Source: Heliocybe sulcata
Lineage: Eukaryota; Basidiomycota; Agaricomycetes; Gloeophyllales; Gloeophyllaceae
Length of the DNA stretch: 64,000 nt
Direction: 5' to 3'
NCBI GenBank assembly: GCA_004369045.1
Contig: ML213541.1
Location: 63,172 to 127,171, forward strand
The notes beneath the pieces were generated by a model. That model ran no database searches. It had not been told where the DNA came from and saw only the letters and a program-made list of their open reading frames with translations. The position numbers were made by a program, and so were the translations under genes. How positions within the stretch are numbered: the first letter of the stretch is position 1; every line of letters starts with the position of its first letter. Positions 1 to 10,259 of the stretch are shown in pieces.

Positions 1-144
1 AAACTTGAAGAGGATTCACAAGCCAAGGCGTTCTCAATAAAGCGGGGCACGAAACTCGCGAAAAAGGTCAAACGTGGCGCGGCTGCCAAGCGAGGGGGGG
101 CTGCTAAGCGAGGCTCTGCTCGATCTGGGAAGGTCAAAGTCTGA
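1..144 (+). CDS. 3' end of an unknown gene with a basic C-terminal tail
   Basis: The window opens inside a reading frame that runs in frame 1 from the first base to a TGA at 142-144, giving 47 residues. After an acidic start (LEEDSQAK) the tail is dominated by Lys, Arg, Ala and Gly, with two near-repeats of AAKRGGAAKRGSARSG type. Such tails are common in nuclear or nucleolar DNA- or RNA-binding proteins, so a nuclear location is a guess. The rest of the gene lies outside the window and no domain is visible, so I assign no function. It is transcribed toward P450-1, whose stop codon is 404 bp away. Confidence 0.5.
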   Translation, partial: KLEEDSQAKAFSIKRGTKLAKKVKRGAAAKRGGAAKRGSARSGKVKV

Positions 145-548
145 GACTGACTGAGGGTTGAGTCACGCTCGATGGATGAGTCGTTCACCGTTGAACTGAG
201 GTGAAAATCTGCTATTCCAGGTGGTCTTTTACGGGCTGTAGCCGGCGATGAGAGAGCGCTCGCCTTCCCTCACCTCGAGAATCACGTCGCATGACATGAA
301 CCAGGTTGTACCTTATACACCTTCGACGGTCGGGTGCGAAGTTCTGGCTAGCACTGCGTACAGCTAGCATGCTTTCGTTTGCCATGGGCAGGCTGAAGCA
401 ATAGAAAAGTAGCTTGGAAATTCATGCGTATCCGTTCGTAATTAATGCGTCGAAGGACACCGAGTACATCAAGTTCCTACGCACATAGTAACGCTGGACG
501 CGGAACAAAAGGGGTAGCCTGCTGTTTATCGAAACAGAATTCCGCCGC
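145..548. other. Convergent intergenic region
   Basis: This stretch separates the stop codon of the partial first gene from the stop codon of the minus-strand P450-1. It should hold the two 3' UTRs. I see no further open frame with protein-like content, no tRNA and no obvious repeat. Confidence 0.4.
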
Positions 549-2721
549 TCATGCATCCGTCCTGCGCGTTATCTTCAACGGAATATCTCGTACGCCAAAC
601 GTTAGACCAGCAAAACCTGCTTGAAGGCACCGCTCTTTCCACTGGTCCGCAGTCTCTCCTTTATTGAGAAGGGGTTCCACTTTCCAATCCCGAAGAAATA
701 GGGACAAGAAACAGAGCGCCTCGACGATGGCGAATTTCCTGCCGATGCAGGCACGCGGCCCGATACTGAAGAATGACATGTCGGTCTCACGAGCTCCGTA
801 CCATCGAGAGGGATCATAGTGCCCTGGGTTCGGGAAGAGGCTGGGATTATAATCTGGAAGGGAGTGATTAATTCAGTAGCTCTCGCTTAAGGTGTCGAAC
901 GCCTACGTAAGCCAATGAAGTCGACAACGAGTCGTACACCGGGCGGGATGACGAGATGACCGCCGCCGTCCTCATCCGGCACAGCAAGGGTTATTGTCTC
1001 GGTAGTATCTCTAGTAGCGATTGATCCAGGGGCTGACATGACATGGTTTATCAACATACTGACTGATGGAAGAAACCTTGTAAGCCAGTGACGTACGGAA
1101 TAATCGAGCTGCCTCTTCAAAGCAGGCCAGAACTTTGTCTAAAGAGCCGGACTCCACATCTTCAAGCGTCTATCGCGGGGTCAGATGTCGACAGTCCGCC
1201 GATCCGCGGGTACAATGGAGGTCTCACAGGTTGTCGCTCATCACCGAGAACTTTACTTATGATCTCCACGGCCTTGTTCTGCTCATCTTGATGGACAGAG
1301 AGAAGAGCTAGCGTCGCCGCTAGAGTATGTGCAGTAGTTTCTACTCGTGGCGTTGAGTACTATGTCTGCCAGATTGGAAGGAGTACTTACCGTGACCAGC
1401 GAACATGAAGATGAAGACATTGCCAAACTACCATGGAATAGGGAATAGGTCAAGTAACAACTCTCATATGAGATGAGGGAACTCACGAGCTCTTGGTCAG
1501 AGAGACCATTCTTTCCTTCGGCCTCACTAGCCGCGACCAACCTAGTCAGCAAGTCTTGGCCGGACCTTGTCACATCCTCAGTCTGAGAACCAAGTTCAGC
1601 TTTCTTCGCTGAGATGAGTGAGCGCATGAACGTCGAGGCACTGCGAAATGCCTTGTCGACAGTATGGAGCCTGTCGATCGTTGGTGAATATCGACACCAA
1701 CCATACAGGTATGGTCATGGACTTACTTCGGGATTGGCAATTTGTACATCCATGCGGGCGTTGCGAGGCGGATAATCGAATTCTCCGACACTAAAGCCAG
1801 TGCTCTTCTAAAGGGCATGTCCCTATCATCATTAGCAGTGTCCGCCCAAGGAAAGGGCAGTCCAAAGCCACAGCGCGATATGATACCCAGTGCGAACTGA
1901 TCGATGGTGAGACCCAGCCCTCCAACCCCAGAATAAGTCGAACTTACTTTGGACAAGTAATCATTCACCGACTGTATGCATATCTCAGGAGTATTGAGCC
2001 AACCTTCGCTTTCTACCATTTCCCGGTATAACTTGCTGACCTCTTCAGCAACCAACACATACCTGTCGGCGACGCCTAGTCTGAGTGACAACCATCCTGC
2101 GTGCGAGTTGCACTCACCCTGCTCTGCTGAACGCAGGGCCTACGACTCTACGGTGGCGTTTGTACATGTCATAATCCGACGAGACGACATTGTCTCCCCA
2201 TAGCTCGCTCGTGGACTTAATTTCCCCGGAATGTGTGTATCACTACGTGTTCACGTACCTCAATGCGCCATTTGAATCTGGAGCTTTGAACACGTCCGGG
2301 CGCCCGTTCAAAATCTGCTTCGCTACCTCCATGGAGCTCGTGTAGATGTAAGGCTGTCCACGGATGAGTGGGATACAAGAGATAGTCTGAGATTTGTATC
2401 GCTTGTAGACTGATGAATTCAATAGGCTCTATTGTACTTTCAGTTTCTGGAAGCATGGAATACGCACTTACCATCCCATTTCCATTCCCAAGGCCAATCA
2501 AGCCCAGGATTCCAAGCACTAGTCGGCAATGCCGCTCCCGCAAGTGATAGTGGTGCAAAAGCGCATCGCAGACCTGGGAGGTACGATACTTTCTGCGACA
2601 GTAATTCAGATCCTTGCACTCGCCGACACATGCACTGGCTCACCTTTAGCAGCGAATGATACCTCAGGATGCCTACGGTAGCCAGCACTACCAGGCCAGC
2701 CAATACTGCAGACGACCACAT
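549..2721 (-). CDS. Cytochrome P450 monooxygenase (P450-1)
   Basis: Heme-thiolate monooxygenase, expected to be anchored in the ER membrane and to need a P450 reductase. The protein starts MWSSAVLAG with a hydrophobic anchor. In order it then has the conserved segment VSYLPGLRCAFAPL, a QTISCIP strand, a YKRHRRVVGPAF block (C-helix region), the I-helix FMFAGH-ETTAHT split by an intron (GGTCACG/gtaagt), the K-helix EEAARLFR (ExxR) and the heme loop FFSIGPRACIGRKFA (FxxGxRxCxG) near 700-780. Roughly a dozen exons join in frame, with introns of 45-70 nt. The style resembles basidiomycete CYP5150-type enzymes, but the CYP family is not certain and the substrate is unknown. Close paralogue of P450-4, 30 kb away; shares an upstream motif with P450-3 and P450-4. 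It lies divergent from NTH1. Confidence 0.88.
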
Positions 2722-3207
2722 ATTCTATGGGTAATGAAGTCTTTCGCGCACGCCATGTTGGATACCCATGGGCCCTAATAATACCGTCTGGGAACGGTCG
2801 GCTCTGAGTTCGAAACAACTGACGGGATGACGGCATAGTCATTGGTGCGCACCTCTCTAGACCTTCTCCTTAGGTTCAGCTGAAGTGATACCAGTGAGTA
2901 CTATATGACAGAGCGGTCAGAGGTAGTTCGAAAATCCTGTGGGACGCCTCAGGGTTGTTTGTTCTTTCTTCGTGACATTTTTTGCTCGATCATCGGTCTA
3001 AGAGCCCGATCAACCTCATATTTGGATAGGCATCAGTAGCACAAAATGCAAAGAATGCATAATCAGAGCACTATTGGTGTAAGAAGAGAAGGACACCTCA
3101 ACCGCGGTGTATGGGACTCGAGGAGCTTTGCCCTCGGAACGGGTGGCTGTGCAGCCCGCGTGGCGCGCAGAAATTCGATAATAAAATAATAAAGACACGT
3201 CTTGTGC
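2722..3207. promoter_or_regulatory. Divergent promoter region between P450-1 and NTH1
   Basis: A 486-bp interval lies between two divergent start codons. The part nearest P450-1 (about 2722-2860) is similar to the sequence upstream of the paralogue P450-4 (about 34024-34170), including a shared run of CGTCTGGGAAC type, so the duplication carried promoter sequence with it. The 22-bp GTGGC motif sits at 3143-3164, only 44 bp before the NTH1 start. Confidence 0.5.
3143..3164. promoter_or_regulatory. 22-bp P450-upstream motif, copy 1
   Basis: The site begins GTGGCTG and ends CGCGTGGC, placing two direct GTGGC cores 17 bp apart. Near-identical copies lie at 34487-34508 and 37353-37374, upstream of P450-4 and P450-3. 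Seventeen of 22 positions are the same in all three. This copy is 422 bp upstream of the P450-1 ATG. A regulatory role is inferred from conservation and position only. Confidence 0.4.
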
Positions 3208-4597
3208 ATGATCAGGCTCTCTCGTTCAGTAATGGCTTCAGGGAAAAGAACGCTAGCATCAGGTTTGACAGCACGGCCAAGCCCGCACCATTCTGCGGTG
3301 ACCATTGTAGAGTCAAAAGAAGTGGTAGAATCGTCAGCTTCCTCTGTACGGCGATCCAAGCGTATCAAACTTGACAAGACCGAGATTGCTACTGACGAGG
3401 AACACGAACTGCAAGAAAAGTCAGCTGCCAGGGCTAGCAAGTCAAGACAGAAATCTACTCGCAAGCCGAGAAAGATACCAGACTCCTTGGACAAAGCGCA
3501 TCCAGCTCCTGCCAACTGGGCAGAGACTTATGACACCATTAAGGAGATGCGATCGTATATTAAAGCTCCCGTCGACACTATGGGGTGTGATCAAGCCCAA
3601 TTAAAGGAGAAAGAGCCTCAGGTGAACCGGAGTTTGTGTGTTTCGCACAGCTAACAGCAGTCTGACCTTTCCTCTGCAGAATCAACGATTCGCGACACTA
3701 GTGTCATTGATGCTTTCCTCGCAAACGAAGGATGAAGTCACGGACGCAGCAGTGGCAAAGCTTCGAGATGCAGTGGGCGGCACGCTTAGTGTCGACGCCA
3801 TATTGCAGGCTGACGAAAGTGCCATATCTGAAGCCATATGCAAAGTGGGATTCTGGCGTAGGAAAACCCAGTCTGTCTACCACTGCCGGGTGCCACACAT
3901 GACTAAATAGTATTCAGATATATTCAACAAGCTGCCCAGCGACTTCAGGATGAATTCGATTCAGATGTGCCGAAGACGGTGGACGAGCTGTGTTCTCTCC
4001 CAGGAGTAGGCCCGAAGATGGCTTTCCTGGCTTTGCAAGTAGCCTGGAATCTGTAAGTCACGGAAGTGAGGCATTACCGAAAGTTGACTCTCAAGACTAT
4101 TTCCCAGGAACCTCGGTATTGGTGTCGATGTCCACGTTCACCGCATAACTAACAGGCTGGGCTGGCACAAACCGCCAACCAAGACTCCAGAACAGACCAG
4201 GTTCGTGCTCACGCGTCTCACTTATGGCCAATACTGAGGAATGTCCCCAGACTGAACCTGCAGTCGTGGTTGCCAACAGAACTCCACCCGGAAATCAACC
4301 ATCTGTTGGTCGGCTTTGGGCAGGTAAGGACCCTCGTCAGCGTTTCCTTCTTCCATATTAGAACTAAGGCGTCTCCAGGTGGTCTGCCTACCGGTGAATC
4401 CTCGGTGTGACCAGTGTGAGCTCCCAGGCAAGTCATTGTGTCCAAGCGCCCGAAAGGTTGTCAAATCGAAAACGAAGAAGGTAGTCTCTGCCAGAGTCGA
4501 GTCCGGCCCCGAAGTACAGATCTCCCTAGAGGAAGAGAATACAGCATTGTCTCTGGCTCCTGACGCGCGCGACATAGGGTTAATGAAAGAAGTTTGA
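3208..4597 (+). CDS. NTH1: Endonuclease III homologue, bifunctional DNA glycosylase/AP lyase
   Basis: Removes oxidised pyrimidines in base-excision repair and nicks abasic sites; acts in nucleus and mitochondria. Six exons join cleanly in frame: 3208-3621, 3680-3870, 3918-4052, 4108-4200, 4251-4323, 4379-4597, giving about 374 residues. The N-terminus is basic, then comes [17 protein letters not shown], the helix-hairpin-helix LPGVGPKMA with the catalytic-Lys position, and the catalytic Asp in GVDVHVHRI. The iron-sulphur cysteines are [19 protein letters not shown]. The last spacing is seven residues, whereas the usual pattern is C-x6-C-x2-C-x5-C. A second in-frame ATG at 3232 follows MIRLSRSV. 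The longer form is Arg-rich and could be a mitochondrial presequence, so two products from two starts are plausible. Confidence 0.93.
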
Positions 4598-4686
4598 TAT
4601 CCTGCCGCGTTTCGTCGCAGGGCATGTTTAGGTTAGGACCGGATCTATTGATATCTGTTACACTCTATCACTGTCATTTTAGTCGC

Positions 4687-6806
4687 TCATAGCAATCCCA
4701 TGGCCATATCCCAGAATCCCTTTTCCAACGACGTGCATCGTCCCCAGATCTTTACCCACTCATTGAACCTAGCTCTCGAAGGCGGGTCAGCGACCGCTTC
4801 TGCCTCGATCGCCTCTGGGAGACATCCTCAGCACTGCATAGCAGGATCGTCCAGGGGAAGACTCACCAAGTCCAGCTCTGACGGCGTTCTGGTAGTGCTC
4901 CCCGGAATAATCCTCCATCCACTTCACGTACGGATTGCCTTCCCACTTCACCCAGCTGTTCGGCTTGGAAGCTTCCTTCCGGAGCCACAAACCTACTTCT
5001 CCGTAGCCCAGCAGACATGCTGCTAAGGCCATGACCAATTTCGATCGGTCCCCTGCAGAATTTTCAGTGAGCACTGATACTGTGCACCGTGGATCAATAT
5101 GCGTACCTTGCAAGCCCGTGTCGATAATGAAAGCACCATAAGCCGTAGTGGCTGGTGACTCCAGTGTCGTGTCCAATTCCTTATGTGATACGCCCCACTG
5201 CGCACAGAACGAAGCGTGCGTCTTTACCTCAGTGACGACGTTCAGCATTGTTTGAGCGGAGGCCCCGATAGCAGAGAAAGAAGGTGACTTTGCACCCAGC
5301 AAACTAGTATTTTGGATGAGCAGGGCACTCTTCGAAGGAAAAGGAGTGCCTACGCGTAGGCTCGGCCATAGTATTTCAGGTAATGATAGTCCTGCCTGCA
5401 AACCGCCCATCAGTCAAACACTACATACCTGCCGGAGGCGACTGCTGCTCACTTGATGAAATGTATGAAACACTCCCGGGGTAGTGTCCCTCGACCCAGT
5501 TGCTTGACAAAGTCATGCTCTACGTAGGATTTCCATATACCCGATGTCGCCTGGATAAGAAGTCGAGTGAAGGGGTGAGGTATTGATGGCGTCGGTCTGT
5601 ACAACGGATGTTGTCAAGCACATTGCGAAGGCGAGACGATTAGATATCCTTACAGAGGTATGCTACGCAAGATGATCGAGTGCATGTGGTTCAAAGGGCC
5701 GAAGCCAGTGCCTACTGGGAACGCCATCTCAATCCCGGTATGCGTGTAGGTCGTGCCCAGTCTAGTTGCCTCCTTGACTGTTGAGCTCAGTTCCGAGCGG
5801 CCACTAGGAAACCCGTAATAAAACACTGACTGTTATGTCCTTTGGCGAGGGCACATGCTATTGCAGCGCTCAGAGTGCATCCTGTCCCATGCGTACTTGT
5901 CGAGTCTACTCTCGGTCGGACGAACACGGTCGTCGCGCCATCCTGATGAAGTACGTCTACGACGACGTGCCGTGCCGATGGGTCCGTTTCGGCAACTTGG
6001 AGGATCTCCATATTCTCTTCGAGTAGCCCGTCCCGGACCACATCGATGTCGGCACTGGAGTCGCAGACGCGTCGGACCTCTTCCATACTGAGAGTGATAT
6101 GGCCACCCTTGAGTAACACAGCTGCCGGGCCAAGACCGCGTAATTTCATCGCGCCGGAGATCATGTCCTCCAAGCTGTTGATCTCCATTTGTTTGCCGCT
6201 CTGCGACAGGATGAGCTCTGCTTCCTGTCTGTTTGGCGTAACCAGAGTGGTGATAGGAAAGAGGTCGCTTATCATAACCTTCACGGCGTCAGCTTGTAAT
6301 AGAGTGTGGCCCGAAGTCGAGACGCAGACAGGATCGCAGACAAGAGGAGGCATTTTAGGTGAGTTAACACCTCCGAAGTGGGCTTTCAAGCCGGCAGCAA
6401 CGGCTAAAGTGTTGTCTGCGTCAAAAAGCATACCAGTCTTGATCGCTTCAATTTTGATATCGCTCAAAACTGAGTTTAGCTGTGGAAGTCCTTTTCATCT
6501 AGATCACGGATCGGCAGGACGAATGTATACGAACTTGCTGTCGAACAAACTCTGGCGGAGATGGATGGACATTCTGGACACCGGTAGTGTTCTGCGCTGT
6601 CATTGCTGTGATGACACTTGTTCCATAACACCCTAGAGTTGTGAATGCTTTAAGATCGGCCTATTATCGAGATATCATGGCGTGAGTGATCCTGAAGCTG
6701 CTGGATAATGTCTCACTTGTATACCAGCTCCTCCACTTGAGTCGGTGCCTGCAATGGTCAGGACAGCCGGAGGAGTAGCGTCATAGAGATGAGCAGCGGA
6801 GAACAT
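4687..6806 (-). CDS. THI20: HMP/HMP-P kinase fused to TenA/THI-4 thiaminase domain (THI20-like)
   Basis: Thiamine pathway enzyme that phosphorylates hydroxymethylpyrimidine; the TenA half salvages pyrimidine from thiamine breakdown products. The ThiD half starts [20 protein letters not shown], followed by [36 protein letters not shown] and the anion-hole motif [10 protein letters not shown]. The linker [16 protein letters not shown] leads to the TenA half: [43 protein letters not shown], the Cys in [12 protein letters not shown] (likely the active cysteine) and [10 protein letters not shown]...[12 protein letters not shown], ending in [11 protein letters not shown]. About nine exons. A 50-nt intron after GRAYA explains what first looks like an in-frame stop near 5353. 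I looked for a TPP riboswitch in the upstream 377 bp and did not recognise one. Confidence 0.93.
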
Positions 6807-7183
6807 TTCTTCAATTTATTGGACGAGTATCTGTGTTAACCGATGCCCGGTCGGTATCTGAGGATAACGGTAAGATACGTTTGCATCCAGTCCTTCGACG
6901 CTGAGTACTTTACTCGAACGAGTCTTCGGACGAGCTTGAGCGCTTGAGCCTGAGGTAGCCTCGGCTCAGAGCGAAGCAGATAATCATCGAGTTATCAGTA
7001 TTATTGTTAAATAATTATGCAGAAGCAAACTCAGATATACTTTGTGGCCTTTTGGACCGCAGAAAACCCTTCTCAATTATTGTACATCCGCCTTCGATTT
7101 GTGCATATCTTCAGCGCTCAGCGCTCAGCTCTCGCCCTCAATCTGACCAACATGTTTACATCGTTCATACGTCCTTGTACTAA
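6807..7183. promoter_or_regulatory. Upstream region of the THI20-like gene
   Basis: This 377-bp interval runs between the RBR ligase stop codon (7184) and the THI20-like start (6806), both on the minus strand. It must hold the ligase 3' UTR and the THI20-like promoter. Short repeats of GCTTGAGC and GCGCTCAGC type are present around 6935-7135. No thiamine riboswitch core was recognised. Confidence 0.35.
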
Positions 7184-9794
7184 TCAATCTTCGTCCAAAT
7201 CGACGTGGCCGCCATGGGCGTTAGTCAAGTGAGTGTAGATCTCTTCAATGAGAAAGACGCCCATACACTTCCAGCAAATATGCGCACCGCATGTGCATGA
7301 GATGTGATTACACCCCCCGTTCTTCTCTATTATAACCTTGCAGGAAGGGCACCGCTTTGCTCCCTGTTCTTCCACCCAAAGGTTCAACAGTCGCTCTTGC
7401 TCTTCTGGGTTACGGTGAATCTTCCATTCGATGCAAGTTTGACCTGGATGACCTTCGTGGCACGCTGTACATATCCAGGCCAAGCATGAAGGGCACTGAA
7501 GCGGGGCTGCTTGCGCCTCTGATGCTGCACTACGGTAGATCTGCATGCAATCAGGGGTGCAGCAGTACTTGTATTCGTTGGGGTGGCACTCCAGATACGC
7601 CTGGAAAGTAACCTCAAGAAGATGATTGAGGTCCACGGGGCGCAAAAACTGCGATAGGACTGGTATGGGTATCTCTCGTCGGCATAGTCCTTCGTCCCCA
7701 AGACACTTGAGAGGAAATTGTTTAACACTGGAGGCGCTGGCAAAAAAGTGCCTCAAGCACTCTGAGCAGTAGACGTGCCCGCATGCCAAGGAAGATGGGC
7801 TAGATATAGCGTCCGAGCAGATAGGGCATATCTGCTGGCCTGCTTGGCTTTCCTCCGGACGCCCGCTACCAAGTGATTGGTTTACCAACCTGCGCACGAG
7901 GTGCCGTGCCTCGTCACCTCCACGTATCACGAGTCTTGGAGGGGTAGAGCTGACATCCAGAGTGACGCTATTCTCGTCGACCAACTCCGATTCTCTCAGA
8001 CATGCGACGCCTTCACGGACAAAAAAGCCTATGGACTGTTTCTTCAGGTGCACGACGTAGTCTGTCGAAGAGAGACGCTTGACTTCCTCTTGGATTTTGG
8101 TGCGAGCGGCTTCAATCGCTTCAGCATGACCGAATATCCTCAAGGTCCGCAAGCGTTTGTCGGGGGTTATATAAACGCCCGCGGATTCCCCTAACTTTGC
8201 GAGTTGTGCTTCACCTTCTGCAGAAGCGAAGCTGATGTCCCATACATCCAGTCGCTCCCCTTCGATGGCACGTTCCAGCTGGATCTTCAAGGCACCAACC
8301 GTCTTGGTGTCGTTGCCCTGCAGAACCACCCAAACCGGTCTATCTGGCACATCCTTGACTTGCACGATGATCTTGGCTTCCGAGGGTTGTGCGTGTTTAC
8401 TGACAAGCTCAGCGAACATATTACGCTGAGAAATGTACTGCTGGCGTGGCACAGGGAGCGAGTAGAAGTGGCGTTCAGGCAGGGAGACGCGCAGCTTCCC
8501 TCCGTTGATACAGGAGGGCTTGCAGTCTGCCTCGAAATGGTCGTAGGCTGTTTTAGCCTGGGACCAAGATGTGAAGCGTGCTTTGACAACGACGATGCCG
8601 TTCTGTTGTCCGGTCAGAAAGACGCCATACTCTTGAAGGCCGCCTAATCTTTCCAGCGTGCCTCGCATAACTCGATGAACCTCGGCTAGGTCATACTGTC
8701 GCCCCTTTAACATTATCGCGACCATCCCTCCAGAGAACTGGCGGATCGCATCGGGCGTGGTGTCCACTGGGAGTCCGTTGATCGTGACAGCCGAGGGAAC
8801 AAAGTTCTTCAACACTCTCCCCGGTTTTTGCTGGTCCGCGGCGCTCGCTACCTGCACCCTTCTTCCATTATATAATGTACCATCCAATTCTTGGACCTTG
8901 AGACGAGCCTCGGCCTCGGAGCTGAAGTGCACCAATGCGCCGACGCAGGGTTCTTGCCATGATATTGTCAAGACCTCGCAGTCCCGCGATGAAGCGTTCA
9001 TTTCGAGACGTGAGGTCCTGACAGTATTGACCTCCGCCTTCAAGCCCGCGTTGCTCATGCCTTGGACTACCTTCAATGCCGCCTCTCTGTCCCTGAACAC
9101 CAGCTGAGCGGTCCCGCTATTGCGAAGGGAAAGGATCTGATAGGCGTCCTGGTCAATGCCTGCCTCCGCTATTCGTGCGTGAAGACCTTGGTCCGTCGTG
9201 TTCTGAGGCAGATTGTGGACTTGAACGCCACACGCCTCGAAGCCGGTCGTTACTCTGTTGATATGTAGTCCGGCGCCGAAGGTCACATACGTGGACGAAA
9301 ATATGGTCCTCGTGAGCGTCTTCGCTTGGTCATTGGCTTTCATTTGTTCTCTGCGGATTCTACTCTCCTCCCGCATCTACGACGATGTAAGCGGAATGTA
9401 TCATAAAAATGGCAGAAATTCTCACCGCAGCATCGTGAATAAATGTACATTTGTCCTTCTTATAGCACCTTCCCACGTTGAAGAAATGACAGGGACGCCT
9501 AGCCGTCACCTTCGCGACTGCTTCACTTGGGGCTGGTGCATCTTTGCAACCATTCTCAAGTCCCGCTTTGTGTTGTGGGACGTCCTGCCTCATCGTGATT
9601 AGTGAGTGCGCCTAATGCACTAGGATGTGGCTTACATCGGACTTGGTTACTGCGTGTCCGAGTTCATGGGAGAAACGGCATTTATCACCGTAATTGCATC
9701 TCCCCCGGGCGTAGAAGCGGCATGGGCTTCTCAATATCGAAGAAGCCGGCGGCCTAGTACAATCGCGATTGCTTGTAGAATCTGGCAAGTTCAT
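7184..9794 (-). CDS. RBR-type E3 ubiquitin ligase with two N-terminal CCCH zinc fingers
   Basis: RING-between-RING ligase that passes ubiquitin through a thioester cysteine. Three exons, 9636-9794, 9426-9584 and 7184-9376, give about 836 residues. Two CCCH fingers (C-x7-C-x5-C-x3-H) sit near residues 25-43 and 85-103, one per small exon. A long middle region has RRM-like blocks (GALVHFSSEAEARLKVQEL; VTINGLPVDTTPDAI) and a KH-like tail. RING1 begins CPICSDAISSPSSLACGHVYC at about residue 621. The IBR follows (YKYCCTPDCMQIY...CPSCLAWICTAC), then RING2 with CPSCKVIIEKNGGCNHISC, where the Cys of GGC is the expected catalytic residue. The acidic end is HVDLDED. CCCH, RNA-binding and RBR parts together suggest a ligase guided to RNA or ribonucleoproteins; that is inference. 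The start was chosen at MNLPDSTSNRDC, the first ATG before finger 1. Confidence 0.9.
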
Positions 9795-10259
9795 GTCGAG
9801 ACTGGGCTGATGCTTCGGACTGTGGCACAAGACGAGGAGCACGAAAGGCTGCGGGAGACGCTCTCAGCGAACCTGAAAGAGTCAAGAAACGAAGAAGTGA
9901 CACCCTTTATGATACTACCCTAAGCACAGCTTCTCATTTCTGGCTTCGCAGCATCTGCACCTCGTGTTCCACAGGAATGAAAGCAACGAGGCTGATTGCC
10001 GTACATCGGTGACTGGCATTTGCATATTTTATTTCTTCTGTATGTGGATCTGATAACTTGACCCGGACCGTCCTAAACACTGTAATATTGACAGGTGGAA
10101 GATACTGGATCGGTAAAGACCGACAGCGACTACGCGCGATATCGGGGGCAACCACACAATCAAGACGACCAAACAGTTCAGAATCTCGGAGAACGTGTTG
10201 CACACAATCGTACTGCATCTCGTTTCTTTCCCTTATCATCGCTGAGCCGAGGCGGTGGC
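9795..10259. other. Intergenic region between the BTB gene and the RBR ligase
   Basis: 465 bp between two minus-strand genes, carrying the BTB gene 3' UTR and the ligase promoter. Short frames on both strands here lack protein-like composition and I see no RNA gene or repeat. Confidence 0.35.

Noticed and set aside
5340-5400. Apparent in-frame stop and a possible 26-nt intron in the TenA half of the THI20-like gene
   Set aside because: A normal 50-nt GT-AG intron from the same donor to the acceptor before TTTGCTGGG gives GRAYA-LLGAKS, which fits the family, so no frameshift or ultra-short intron is needed.
6807-7183. Possible TPP riboswitch upstream of the THI20-like gene
   Set aside because: The conserved CTGAGA and downstream pairing segments were not found together.
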